A DNA stretch of 5,869 nt from Promethearchaeia archaeon (lineage in GTDB: Archaea > Asgardarchaeota > Lokiarchaeia > Sigyniarchaeales > SOKP01). Made by a program: the position numbers and the translations under genes. Below the pieces are notes generated by a model. It made no database searches. It saw only the letters and a program-made list of their open reading frames with translations, and was not told the origin of the DNA. Below, one piece after another: positions 1 through 5,846 of the stretch. The stretch is taken from the NCBI GenBank assembly GCA_029856445.1, contig JAHQWY010000241.1, positions 1 through 5,869 of the forward strand, read 5' to 3'. Each line of letters opens with the position of its first letter. Within the stretch, counting starts at the first letter, position 1.

Positions 1-60
1 TATATGCACCTGAAACATTTGGGTACGAATGAACATGAAAAACTCCTTGAGGACATTTAA
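1..60 (+). CDS. C-terminal tail of a truncated rightward gene
   Basis: Frame 1 is open from the first base and ends at a TAA at 58-60. It reads 19 residues, YMHLKHLGTNEHEKLLEDI, which have the charged, leucine-containing composition of a protein C-terminus. The fragment is too short to assign to a family. It would converge on the iron-sulfur gene whose stop lies at 171. The 110 bases between the two stops are AT-rich and contain one five-base T-run on the plus strand (98-102), which might end this transcript. The call rests only on open frame and composition, so it is tentative. Confidence 0.35.
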   Translation, partial: YMHLKHLGTNEHEKLLEDI

Positions 61-170
61 TATAACATTGATAATCACAAATCATAGGTAATTGGCATTT
101 TTCCCTATTCACTTTAACTCTTATTATGGGTATATCCTTATTTTTTATTTGTATAGCCATATAATCACCC

Positions 171-1034
171 TTACCAATCATATCTTAGAATTGGGAAATC
201 TCTTCTATTTTTTAGTTCAATCGCACCAAATTCACAAACACTTTCACAAAGACCGCATCCGAAACACATCTGAGCATCAATTTGTACCCTTTTTTGTCGG
301 ATATCAGCGGCAATAGCCCCAAATTGACATCTTTGAACGCATTTAAAGCATCCAGTGCATTTTTCCATATTATGGATTGCAACTCTTTCACCCTTAATTA
401 ACTGTTTTTCACCATAGCGTAATCTCATTTCAATTGAAGCACAATCTGGACGTGAACAATTGCATAAACCGCCAATATAAGGACCTCCATTCCGTTCTCC
501 AAAATTCATCAAATTTTGAACCAATCCTTTTTTATTCCATTTAATTACCCACTCTCGAGCCTCATCATGATCTACCCATTCTGCTCCTGCTACATATCGT
601 GCAGGAGTTCTTTCCCATCTATACATACCAATACCAAGACCTAAGCAAGTCATTTTCGACCTATCTCTTTCTACATAACCAAATTTAAATTTTCTACATT
701 CACAATGAATAAAACAAATCGGCGAACTTATATCTATTAAATCTAAAGCATCTTGAAGTGTAAGAGTTTGAGCACCCTGAACTTTAGTATGCAAACGATT
801 TGCGGCTCGCATAAGATCAGGAAATCTATCATCTTTAAGATTATATGCATCTATTGCCTGAGCAACAAGTGGACCTGCAGCAGCTTCAATAGCCGCAGTT
901 CCCCCTTTTATACGCGTTGTATTATTTTTCGCTTGATCTACACGATTTCGATGATACATGAAACGAGCATATCTTTTGGCATCTTTGAACCATAATTTTG
1001 CGCTTTCATTATGAGTAAAGCATACATCACACAT
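171..1034 (-). CDS. Cysteine-rich 4Fe-4S dicluster ferredoxin-like protein
   Basis: The 287-residue product is a probable cytoplasmic electron-transfer protein with no signal peptide or membrane segment. Its C-terminus is a bacterial-type 2x[4Fe-4S] ferredoxin domain: C226-x2-C229-x2-C232-x3-C236 and C257-x2-C260-x2-C263-x3-C267. The proline usual after each last cysteine is replaced by Q and E. The first 225 residues contain nine more cysteines: C2 and C5 (CDVC), C107, C111 and C113 (in CECRK), C130, then C191, C193 and C198 (CNCSRPDC). From memory, this layout resembles uncharacterised 4Fe-4S proteins of anaerobes that carry a C-x-C-R block and a CNCC-like block, so extra metal sites are possible. 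The ATG at 1034 is chosen because AAAGGGG lies nine bases ahead of it. The gene is divergent from the acyl-CoA genes, so it may supply or take electrons for them, but that is inference. The ferredoxin domain is certain; the role is not. Confidence 0.85.
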   Translation of the reverse strand: MCDVCFTHNESAKLWFKDAKRYARFMYHRNRVDQAKNNTTRIKGGTAAIEAAAGPLVAQAIDAYNLKDDRFPDLMRAANRLHTKVQGAQTLTLQDALDLIDISSPICFIHCECRKFKFGYVERDRSKMTCLGLGIGMYRWERTPARYVAGAEWVDHDEAREWVIKWNKKGLVQNLMNFGERNGGPYIGGLCNCSRPDCASIEMRLRYGEKQLIKGERVAIHNMEKCTGCFKCVQRCQFGAIAADIRQKRVQIDAQMCFGCGLCESVCEFGAIELKNRRDFPILRYDW

Positions 1035-1043
1035 TTCTATTTT

Positions 1044-1050
1044 CCCCTTT
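1044..1050 (-). promoter_or_regulatory. Ribosome binding site of the iron-sulfur gene
   Basis: Read on the minus strand, AAAGGGG ends nine bases before the ATG at 1034. It is a purine-rich block in an otherwise AT-rich leader and supports this start codon. Confidence 0.5.
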
Positions 1051-1073
1051 CTTTACAGTAAAAAAGTTAGTTA

Positions 1074-1085
1074 TTATATATTAAA
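1074..1085 (-). promoter_or_regulatory. Candidate TATA box for the iron-sulfur gene
   Basis: The minus strand reads TTTAATATATAA here. If the organism is an archaeon, a start about 25 bases downstream would fall near 1050-1055 and give a short leader that still contains the ribosome binding site at 1044-1050. The surrounding DNA is so AT-rich that such boxes arise by chance, so this is a position-supported guess. Confidence 0.3.
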
Positions 1086-1186
1086 ACATATTTAATTTTG
1101 ATAAAATATAATTCTTTTGATTTAACTTAATATTAATTCTCTTTATATTAGTCATACTACATTTCAGAAAAAATCTTAATTGGGAT

Positions 1187-1200
1187 CCTTGAAATCAAGG
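1187..1200. promoter_or_regulatory. Inverted repeat, candidate operator
   Basis: CCTTGA-AA-TCAAGG is a perfect six-base inverted repeat with a two-base spacer. It lies near the middle of the 282-base divergent region between the iron-sulfur gene and the first crotonase gene. It is one of the few GC-containing blocks in that region, which makes it the best visible candidate for a regulator site serving both directions. The arms are too short to form a convincing terminator hairpin, and no T-tract follows. No regulator gene is present in the window. Confidence 0.3.
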
Positions 1201-1259
1201 TTTAATCTCAGTTAATCAATATCATCGTTAAAAAATTTGAAATAAATTAGAATTAAAGT

Positions 1260-1267
1260 TTTAAATA
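1260..1267 (+). promoter_or_regulatory. Candidate archaeal TATA box for the crotonase-led gene set
   Basis: TTTAAATA matches the archaeal TATA-box consensus and is preceded by AAAG at 1255-1258, which would fit a BRE-like element. A start about 25 bases downstream would lie near 1288-1292. That leaves a leader of roughly 25-30 bases containing the ribosome binding site at 1307-1312. Spacing is good, but AT-richness keeps confidence moderate, and the reading assumes an archaeal host. Confidence 0.4.
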
Positions 1268-1306
1268 TTTTGGGAAATAAAATCAGTTAATAACAAAAAA
1301 AATTAA

Positions 1307-1312
1307 AGGTGA
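1307..1312 (+). promoter_or_regulatory. Ribosome binding site of the first crotonase gene
   Basis: AGGTGA, close to the archaeal and bacterial anti-16S consensus, ends four bases before the ATG at 1317 and fixes that start. Confidence 0.6.
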
Positions 1313-1316
1313 AAAA

Positions 1317-2072
1317 ATGGAATTTGAAACCGTTATTTATGAAAGTAATGCAGAAACTAAAGTAGGGTATATAACTTTAAACAGACCTGACAAACATAAT
1401 GCGTTAAGTTATCAGTTACTTGATGATATTGATGCTGTTTTTGATCATGCAGAGAAGGATGACAATGTTAATGTTATTGTCTTAAAAGGTGCGGGTAAAA
1501 GTTTTTGTTCCGGTTTTGACTTAAAAGGTTCATATTATTTAACACCCCCAGAAGGTGGTTGGAAATATAAGAATTCTTATGATATACTACGTAAAAAAAT
1601 ATATGCGAAATATACTCGAATTTTTAATTTTCCAAAGGTAACAATTGCTCAAATTCACGGTCATTGCACTGATGCTGGATGTTATCTTCAACTTTGCTGT
1701 GATATTTCAGTTGCAGCAGATGATGCAGTATTAGGACATCCTGCTCAATTATGGGGTGGATCACAAAGTCTACCACTTTGGCAGTTCTACTTAGGTGAAA
1801 AGAAAGCACGTTATCTTCTGATGAGTGGGAGAAGGATCTCGGGAAAAGAAGCAGCAGACATGGGACTCGTGAGTATTAGTGTTCCTCGAGATAAACTTGA
1901 TGAAGAAGTAGATAAATTAGCTGGTGAAATAGCTAAAGTACCCGCCGAAGGGGCTTTACATAATAAACTTGCCATGAACACTGCCCTTAAAATCCAAGGT
2001 GTTGATGCCTTATTCGAATATTTTGGACAGATGAATAGGTTCACCAGATTTATACCTGGAAGATCACGGTAA
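1317..2072 (+). CDS. Crotonase-family protein lacking both canonical catalytic glutamates
   Basis: This is a 251-residue enoyl-CoA hydratase/isomerase-fold protein, expected to be soluble and to bind a CoA thioester. Family marks are LNRPDKHNAL (21-30), the first oxyanion-hole segment FCSGFD (63-68), the second segment GHCTDAGCYLQLCCDI (115-130) and the helix SGRRISGKEAADMGLV (170-185). Aligned by eye with mammalian mitochondrial enoyl-CoA hydratase, the two catalytic glutamates (rat Glu144 and Glu164) fall on Y123 and A143, and the second oxyanion glycine falls on A120. A three-residue gap around 145-160 makes any third acid position uncertain. Ordinary hydratase activity is therefore unlikely; isomerase, hydrolase or lyase chemistry, all known in the superfamily, is possible. 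The start is set by AGGTGA four bases upstream. The gene is first in the rightward series, 103 bases before the next crotonase gene. Fold is confident, substrate unknown. Confidence 0.85.
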   Translation: MEFETVIYESNAETKVGYITLNRPDKHNALSYQLLDDIDAVFDHAEKDDNVNVIVLKGAGKSFCSGFDLKGSYYLTPPEGGWKYKNSYDILRKKIYAKYTRIFNFPKVTIAQIHGHCTDAGCYLQLCCDISVAADDAVLGHPAQLWGGSQSLPLWQFYLGEKKARYLLMSGRRISGKEAADMGLVSISVPRDKLDEEVDKLAGEIAKVPAEGALHNKLAMNTALKIQGVDALFEYFGQMNRFTRFIPGRSR

Positions 2073-2175
2073 GAATATAAACAATTAAAAATCTATATTA
2101 ATATCAAATTTAATAATTTTTATTTAGAAATACAATAATTGTAATCAAATTAATCATAAAGAGGTTTTTGTATAA

Positions 2176-3012
2176 ATGGATTATGAACAAATAATTTTTG
2201 AAACTTCGGATGAGATTGCTACCATTACTTTAAATAGACCCGAACGTCTTAATGCTTGGACATGGCAGATGGGTCAAGAGGTTTGGGATGCCCTTAATAA
2301 AGTTGAAAATGATTCTAAGCTACGTGTTACCATAATGACTGGTGCTGGAAGAGGATTTTGTGCAGGTGCGGATTTATCTGGGGGAGCGGGAACATTTGAT
2401 CCTTCAAATCGTCCGCGAGAAGAACAACAACGCAGAGCACAACAGCAAGGAACTACAATATCAAGGTATTTTTCGTTGAAGAAACCTGTAATAGTTGCAA
2501 TTAACGGACCTACCGTTGGAGTGGGAGTCACTTTTATTCTACCCTTCGACATCCGAATAGCATCTGAAAGTGCACGTATAGGAATAGTATTTAATCGACG
2601 TGGTGTGATACCCGAAATTGCATGTCCTTGGCTTTTACCTCGTATAGTTGGAATAAGTCGTGCTGCGGAGTTAATGTATACTGGGAGAATCTTAAATGCA
2701 CAAGAATCATTAGAATATGGACTTGTTAGCCGAGTTGTACCAGATGACAAATTAATGGACACAGCCTTAGAGATTGCTGATGAAATATTACTATCTGCTC
2801 CTGTGAGTGTTGCTCTTACAAAAACAATGCTCTATCAGTTTCTCACCGAAATAGATGCAAATAAAGCAGAGATGATTAACCATCGATATTTCGTATGGAC
2901 AGGATTACAACCAGATGCACGTGAAGGTGTAGTTTCATTTCTTCAAAAAAGAAGACCTGAGTGGAAATTAAAAGTACCGGGAGATCTACCAGATTTTTTC
3001 CCTTTAGAGTGA
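2176..3012 (+). CDS. Enoyl-CoA hydratase/isomerase family protein, PaaG-like
   Basis: The product is a 278-residue crotonase-fold enzyme acting on a CoA thioester in the cytoplasm. Visible marks are LNRPERLNAW (19-28), the oxyanion segment FCAGADLSGG (61-70), NGPTVGVGVTF (110-120), RRGVIPE (141-147), WLLPRIVG (152-159) and the C-terminal DAREGVVSFLQKRRPEW (247-263). The last three blocks closely recall the ring-epoxide/enoyl-CoA isomerase PaaG and its many relatives, in which an acid in the GLIPD/GIVPE motif is the key catalytic residue. Here that acid is E147. The two glutamates of classical hydratases are T119 and F139, so double-bond isomerisation is more likely than plain hydration. GAGGT at 2161-2165 precedes the ATG by ten bases. 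The next gene starts seven bases after its stop, so the two are surely cotranscribed. Physiological substrate is not readable. Confidence 0.88.
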   Translation: MDYEQIIFETSDEIATITLNRPERLNAWTWQMGQEVWDALNKVENDSKLRVTIMTGAGRGFCAGADLSGGAGTFDPSNRPREEQQRRAQQQGTTISRYFSLKKPVIVAINGPTVGVGVTFILPFDIRIASESARIGIVFNRRGVIPEIACPWLLPRIVGISRAAELMYTGRILNAQESLEYGLVSRVVPDDKLMDTALEIADEILLSAPVSVALTKTMLYQFLTEIDANKAEMINHRYFVWTGLQPDAREGVVSFLQKRRPEWKLKVPGDLPDFFPLE

Positions 3013-3019
3013 AGTTATT

Positions 3020-3376
3020 ATGTGTGCAAAGTTTAGAGGTATCCCTGCGATAATTTATTCTAGTCTTTGGAGACGACAAATATTTGGGAAATTGGAGAAG
3101 GATTTTCCAGAAAAAACTAAATTCGCAGTATATATTACCGATCAGCCCCCCGCTGTTTTAATTAAAATAAATAATGGAAATTTCGAGATGGAGAAATTAG
3201 AGGAAGTTAAAGAGATTTCGGAAATAGAAAATATAGACTGTGATGGGTACTTTGTAGCACCCCAGAGTTATGCTTTTGGAGGTCCTGTTGCCTTACAGAA
3301 AGGTATTAAAGAGGGTAAAGTTAAAATGAAAAATGAAGCTATTATTTTTTCAATTTTACTTAGGATTATGACTTAA
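3020..3376 (+). CDS. Small SCP2-like (sterol carrier protein 2 type) domain protein
   Basis: This is a 118-residue soluble protein. The pattern KFAVYITDQPPAVLIKINNG (34-53), a DCDGYF strand (73-78), then FGGPVALQKGIKEGKVKMKN (86-105) and a hydrophobic C-terminal helix resembles the SCP2 domain: beta strands with a conserved glycine, a D-x-x-(I/F)-type strand, a helix ending in G-K-(V/I)-K, and a closing helix that lines the lipid tunnel. SCP2 domains bind fatty acids, acyl-CoAs or sterols. An in-frame TAG at 3005-3007 rules out an earlier start, so ATG 3020 is the first available. It has only a weak GTGA-type binding site overlapping the upstream stop, which suggests translational coupling to the crotonase gene seven bases before it. 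Similarity is by pattern, not alignment, so the family call is moderate. That this is a gene is well supported by its tight packing. Confidence 0.6.
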   Translation: MCAKFRGIPAIIYSSLWRRQIFGKLEKDFPEKTKFAVYITDQPPAVLIKINNGNFEMEKLEEVKEISEIENIDCDGYFVAPQSYAFGGPVALQKGIKEGKVKMKNEAIIFSILLRIMT

Positions 3377-3380
3377 AGAA

Positions 3381-3387
3381 AAGGTGG
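3381..3387 (+). promoter_or_regulatory. Ribosome binding site of the URO-D-like gene
   Basis: AAGGTGG ends six bases before ATG 3394, within the 17-base gap after the SCP2-like gene. It favours this start over the in-frame ATG at 3412 (Met7). Confidence 0.6.
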
Positions 3388-3393
3388 AAAATT

Positions 3394-4551
3394 ATGACAA
3401 AAGTTCAAAAAATGTCTGCACTTGAAAGAATAATAACAGTTCTGGATGGAAAAATCCCTGATCGCGTTCCTAGCTTTATTCTAGGTGGCGACTGTGATTT
3501 TGTATACAGATTTATGAATTCTCCTTATAAACTTACAGAAGAAGATATGAAACAGTTGGAGGACGATAAAGTCTCTTTTATGATTCCCTTTATTCATGCA
3601 ATTGTTGCTAAATTTTCTCCTTCTGATATATTTTCTGGAGGTTTGGATGCAAAAATCGATATGTGTTGGAGTACGATGGGTGGTGGATTTATACAAGTAA
3701 GTTTCACCGAACAAGTCTTACTAAATACCGGAGCTACTTTTGATGTTGTTGTAAAGGAAGATGGTATTCCCCACAACTGGTTTACAGGACCAGCACTCTT
3801 AAAAAAAGAATATATCGAAGAATATTGGGAAAAAGAAAAGGAATTGAAACCAAATCCCGCAACTTTTCGTAATTTATCAAAAATTAGGAAAACTATGTTA
3901 GAAAAATATGATATCGTAGTTTCTCAAGGAATAGCTGGACCATTTGAGAATTGTGTATTTGGGATTGGACACGCTAATTTCGCTCGTTTCGCTCGGAAAG
4001 AACCAAGTTTCCTTCAACAACATATAGATTTCCAATGGGAAACATTTGAAGAACCATCATTAAAGTTATTAATGAATCAAAAACCTGATGTGGTAATGTG
4101 TGGGGATGATTACGGTTTTAATGCAGGTTTACAGATGAATGTTAAAAATTGGCGTAAGTTTATAAAACCAAAATTAGCTGAATATGTTAAATACGCTCAC
4201 GATGCTGATGCCAAATTTGTAATACATAGCTGTGGAAATATTGGTGAGATTTTTCCTGATTTTGTTGAAATTGGCATTGATGGTGTAGAATCGCTAAAGC
4301 CAAAGAATAACGAATTAAGAATGTATAGAGAAAAGTATCCCGAAATTGCATTGATTGGTGCTGTTGATGACTCCGAAATGTTAAAATATGAATCTCCCGA
4401 ATTTATTAGAAATTATATTCGAGAAGATATTCAAATTTTAGGAAAAAAAGGTGGTTATATACCTGGTCCAACAAATTTCTTATTAGATCAACCTCCAGAA
4501 AATATAGTTGCCCTATTTAAAGGAATACAAGATTACGGAAAAATATATTAA
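3394..4551 (+). CDS. Uroporphyrinogen decarboxylase / MtaA-fold family protein
   Basis: The 385-residue product has the URO-D/MtaA/CmuA-type TIM-barrel fold. Marks are the N-terminal ERIITVLDGKIPDRVP (11-26), GPFEN (182-186), GDDYGFNAGLQMN (237-249), the metal motif H278-S-C280-G followed by IFPDFVEIGIDGVESL (286-301), and GAVDDSEML (322-330). It lacks the arginine-rich N-terminal signature of true HemE, so it is not expected to make coproporphyrinogen. Relatives such as MtaA transfer methyl groups from methyl-corrinoid proteins to thiols, using zinc held by His-x-Cys plus a later Cys in a PGC motif. Here that motif reads P357-G358-P359, and no cysteine follows C280. A methyl-corrinoid or other small-molecule role is possible, but methyl transfer to coenzyme M cannot be assumed. 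No corrinoid-protein gene is nearby. It lies 17 bases after the SCP2-like gene, clearly in the same operon. Confidence 0.85.
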   Translation: MTKVQKMSALERIITVLDGKIPDRVPSFILGGDCDFVYRFMNSPYKLTEEDMKQLEDDKVSFMIPFIHAIVAKFSPSDIFSGGLDAKIDMCWSTMGGGFIQVSFTEQVLLNTGATFDVVVKEDGIPHNWFTGPALLKKEYIEEYWEKEKELKPNPATFRNLSKIRKTMLEKYDIVVSQGIAGPFENCVFGIGHANFARFARKEPSFLQQHIDFQWETFEEPSLKLLMNQKPDVVMCGDDYGFNAGLQMNVKNWRKFIKPKLAEYVKYAHDADAKFVIHSCGNIGEIFPDFVEIGIDGVESLKPKNNELRMYREKYPEIALIGAVDDSEMLKYESPEFIRNYIREDIQILGKKGGYIPGPTNFLLDQPPENIVALFKGIQDYGKIY

Positions 4552-4558
4552 GTATTGG

Positions 4559-4566
4559 TTTTTTTT
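4559..4566 (+). terminator. T-tract after the URO-D-like gene
   Basis: Eight consecutive T residues start eight bases after the stop codon, followed by an AT palindrome (TTTTAATTAAAA, 4563-4574) that forms no GC-rich stem. In archaea such tracts can terminate or partly terminate transcription. The next gene begins 68 bases after the previous stop, so it might be read through or have its own promoter. Confidence 0.3.
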
Positions 4567-4619
4567 AATTAAAATAATTATTATCACTAAATAATATCAA
4601 ATTATCTGGTTGATTTTGA

Positions 4620-5672
4620 ATGGTTATAGAAACGAATATAACTAAGATGCTTGGAATTAAGCATCCTATAATTGGTGCTCCTATGGGCCCCTTTTTCACT
4701 ACTGAACTAACCATAGCCGTTTCAGAAGCAGGAGGCCTTGGAGTCTTGAGTCATACTGGTTTACTTAGCGAATTTCAAGCTCGTAGATTTCCTACAGATA
4801 TTATGAAGGAGAATATGACAAAAGTGATTGAACATACTGATAAACCTTTTGGATTTAACATCAGAACTTCCCGAACTGAACAAAGTGGTGCAAGAATTTG
4901 TAGGGAAATCCCAAAATTCATTTTAGAAAATCAAAGAGTACGAGAACAATGTATTTATGCTGTAACTAGTGCAGGGTCTTCAAGGATGTTACCTGAATCA
5001 AAATCTTTCCAAAAATTGAGAGAAAGTGGCGCAGATATCAAACATTTTCATGTTGCTCCAGCACTGTGGCTTGCAGATAAATGTGTTGCAACAGGAGTGG
5101 ATGGATTAGTGATCACAGGTGGTGAGGGAGGGGGACATCAATCTTATGAACGAGTAAGCACTCTAGTCTTATTACAACAGGTTTTACAGAAATACCCAGA
5201 GTATCCTGTTGTGGCATGTGGTGGATTTGCAACAGGTCAAGGTCTTGCGGCAGCTTTAGCCATGGGAGCTGGTGCTGTTGCCATGGGTTCTCGCTTTATC
5301 GCATCGAAAGAAAGTGAATTTCATGACGCCTACAAAAATATTGTTCCTCCTGCGAGGGCTCAAGATACTATACTAACCACTGGTGCTTTAGGGCTTATTC
5401 GTTTATGGAAAAATGATTATTCACTCCACCATGAGCTTGTAGCAAATAAAGAAGAAAAATTAGCTCAAGAAGCAGCATTGACTCCAGAAGAAGTAACAGA
5501 AATAGCAGAAAAATACGAAATAGCATATAGGGGTAATATCAACGATGGGGCTGTTCCTTTAGGACAAAGTATAGGAGTTGTGAGCAAAATAGAAAATGTA
5601 TCTGATATAATAGATACTATAATTAAAGATGCAGAAAAAAACTTGAGAAAATCCCATTCCTATTTAAAATAA
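4620..5672 (+). CDS. Nitronate monooxygenase / FabK-like FMN-dependent enzyme
   Basis: The 350-residue product is a TIM-barrel flavoprotein of the 2-nitropropane dioxygenase family. Marks in order are MLGIKHPIIGAPMG (10-23), VSEAGGLGVLS (34-44), PFGFNI (76-81), the GGEGGGH motif (167-173) whose H173 matches the active-site histidine of NMO and FabK, VVACGGFATGQGL (197-209) and MGAGAVAMGSRFIASKES (215-232), which bind FMN phosphate. The C-terminal VPLGQSIGVVSKIENVSDII (312-331) is also typical. Members oxidise nitronates or, as FabK, reduce enoyl thioesters with NAD(P)H; sequence alone does not separate these. Beside two crotonase genes, an enoyl-thioester or related acyl-CoA substrate is the better guess, and nitronate oxidation using oxygen fits an anaerobe poorly. 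The ATG at 4620 has a weak GGTTGAT site five bases upstream. The product is slightly longer than FabK, with an extended, charged region near 275-305. Confidence 0.85.
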   Translation: MVIETNITKMLGIKHPIIGAPMGPFFTTELTIAVSEAGGLGVLSHTGLLSEFQARRFPTDIMKENMTKVIEHTDKPFGFNIRTSRTEQSGARICREIPKFILENQRVREQCIYAVTSAGSSRMLPESKSFQKLRESGADIKHFHVAPALWLADKCVATGVDGLVITGGEGGGHQSYERVSTLVLLQQVLQKYPEYPVVACGGFATGQGLAAALAMGAGAVAMGSRFIASKESEFHDAYKNIVPPARAQDTILTTGALGLIRLWKNDYSLHHELVANKEEKLAQEAALTPEEVTEIAEKYEIAYRGNINDGAVPLGQSIGVVSKIENVSDIIDTIIKDAEKNLRKSHSYLK

Positions 5673-5678
5673 ATCATA

Positions 5679-5704
5679 TTTTTTCTTTATTTTTTAAGTT
5701 TTTT
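5679..5704 (+). terminator. Triple T-tract terminator after the flavoprotein gene
   Basis: Three six-base T-runs (5679-5684, 5690-5695, 5699-5704) and a short one between them begin seven bases after the stop codon, with no GC-rich stem. This is the form expected for an archaeal oligo-U terminator and probably marks the end of the gene set. A bacterial intrinsic terminator would need a hairpin, which is not seen. Confidence 0.45.
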
Positions 5705-5728
5705 CAAAAGAACTAATTTAATTTGAAT

Positions 5729-5780
5729 ACTTTAAAGTTAATAACTGAAGAATTCTAGAATAACTTTAATAAAACTTTAA
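5729..5780 (+). repeat. Three copies of ACTTTAA upstream of the right-end gene start
   Basis: ACTTTAA occurs at 5729-5735, 5763-5769 and 5774-5780, the last two 11 bases apart, about one helical turn. The first copy is part of the perfect palindrome ACTTTAAAGT (5729-5738), and a second perfect palindrome, ATTCTAGAAT, lies at 5752-5761. They sit between the probable terminator and the putative start at 5847, so they could be regulator sites or TATA-like boxes. AT-rich composition makes chance occurrence quite possible. Confidence 0.25.
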
Positions 5781-5846
5781 ATTATCAAAGAACAAAACAA
5801 TTTCTAAAAAAATTAAAAAATTATCAATAGTCAATTGGTAGATAAT

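Noticed and set aside
753..995. An 80-residue plus-strand frame opposite the iron-sulfur gene, and a similar 74-residue one at 92-316
   Set aside because: Both overlap the clearly coding minus-strand gene, and the cysteine motifs confirm that strand. Neither frame reads like a known protein.
2045..2109. Possible frameshift at the end of the first crotonase gene, since the +1 frame stays open for about a dozen codons past the stop
   Set aside because: The annotated length of 251 residues is close to normal for the family, and the alternative tail carries no recognisable crotonase C-terminal motif.
2131..2143. TACAAT-A-ATTGTA dyad between the two crotonase genes
   Set aside because: A six-base dyad of almost only A and T is expected by chance in an AT-rich gap, it sits without clear relation to a promoter, and no second copy was seen.
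2274..2762. A 162-residue open frame on the minus strand inside the PaaG-like gene
   Set aside because: It is entirely antisense to a well-supported crotonase gene, shows no recognisable family, and has a composition typical of an antisense shadow.
2876..3079. A minus-strand frame across the crotonase/SCP2-like junction
   Set aside because: It is antisense to the end of one gene and the start of the next, with no family resemblance. The plus-strand frames explain the region.
3394..4551. Naming the URO-D-like gene hemE or mtaA
   Set aside because: The HemE N-terminal arginine signature is absent and the MtaA third zinc ligand is missing, so neither symbol is justified.
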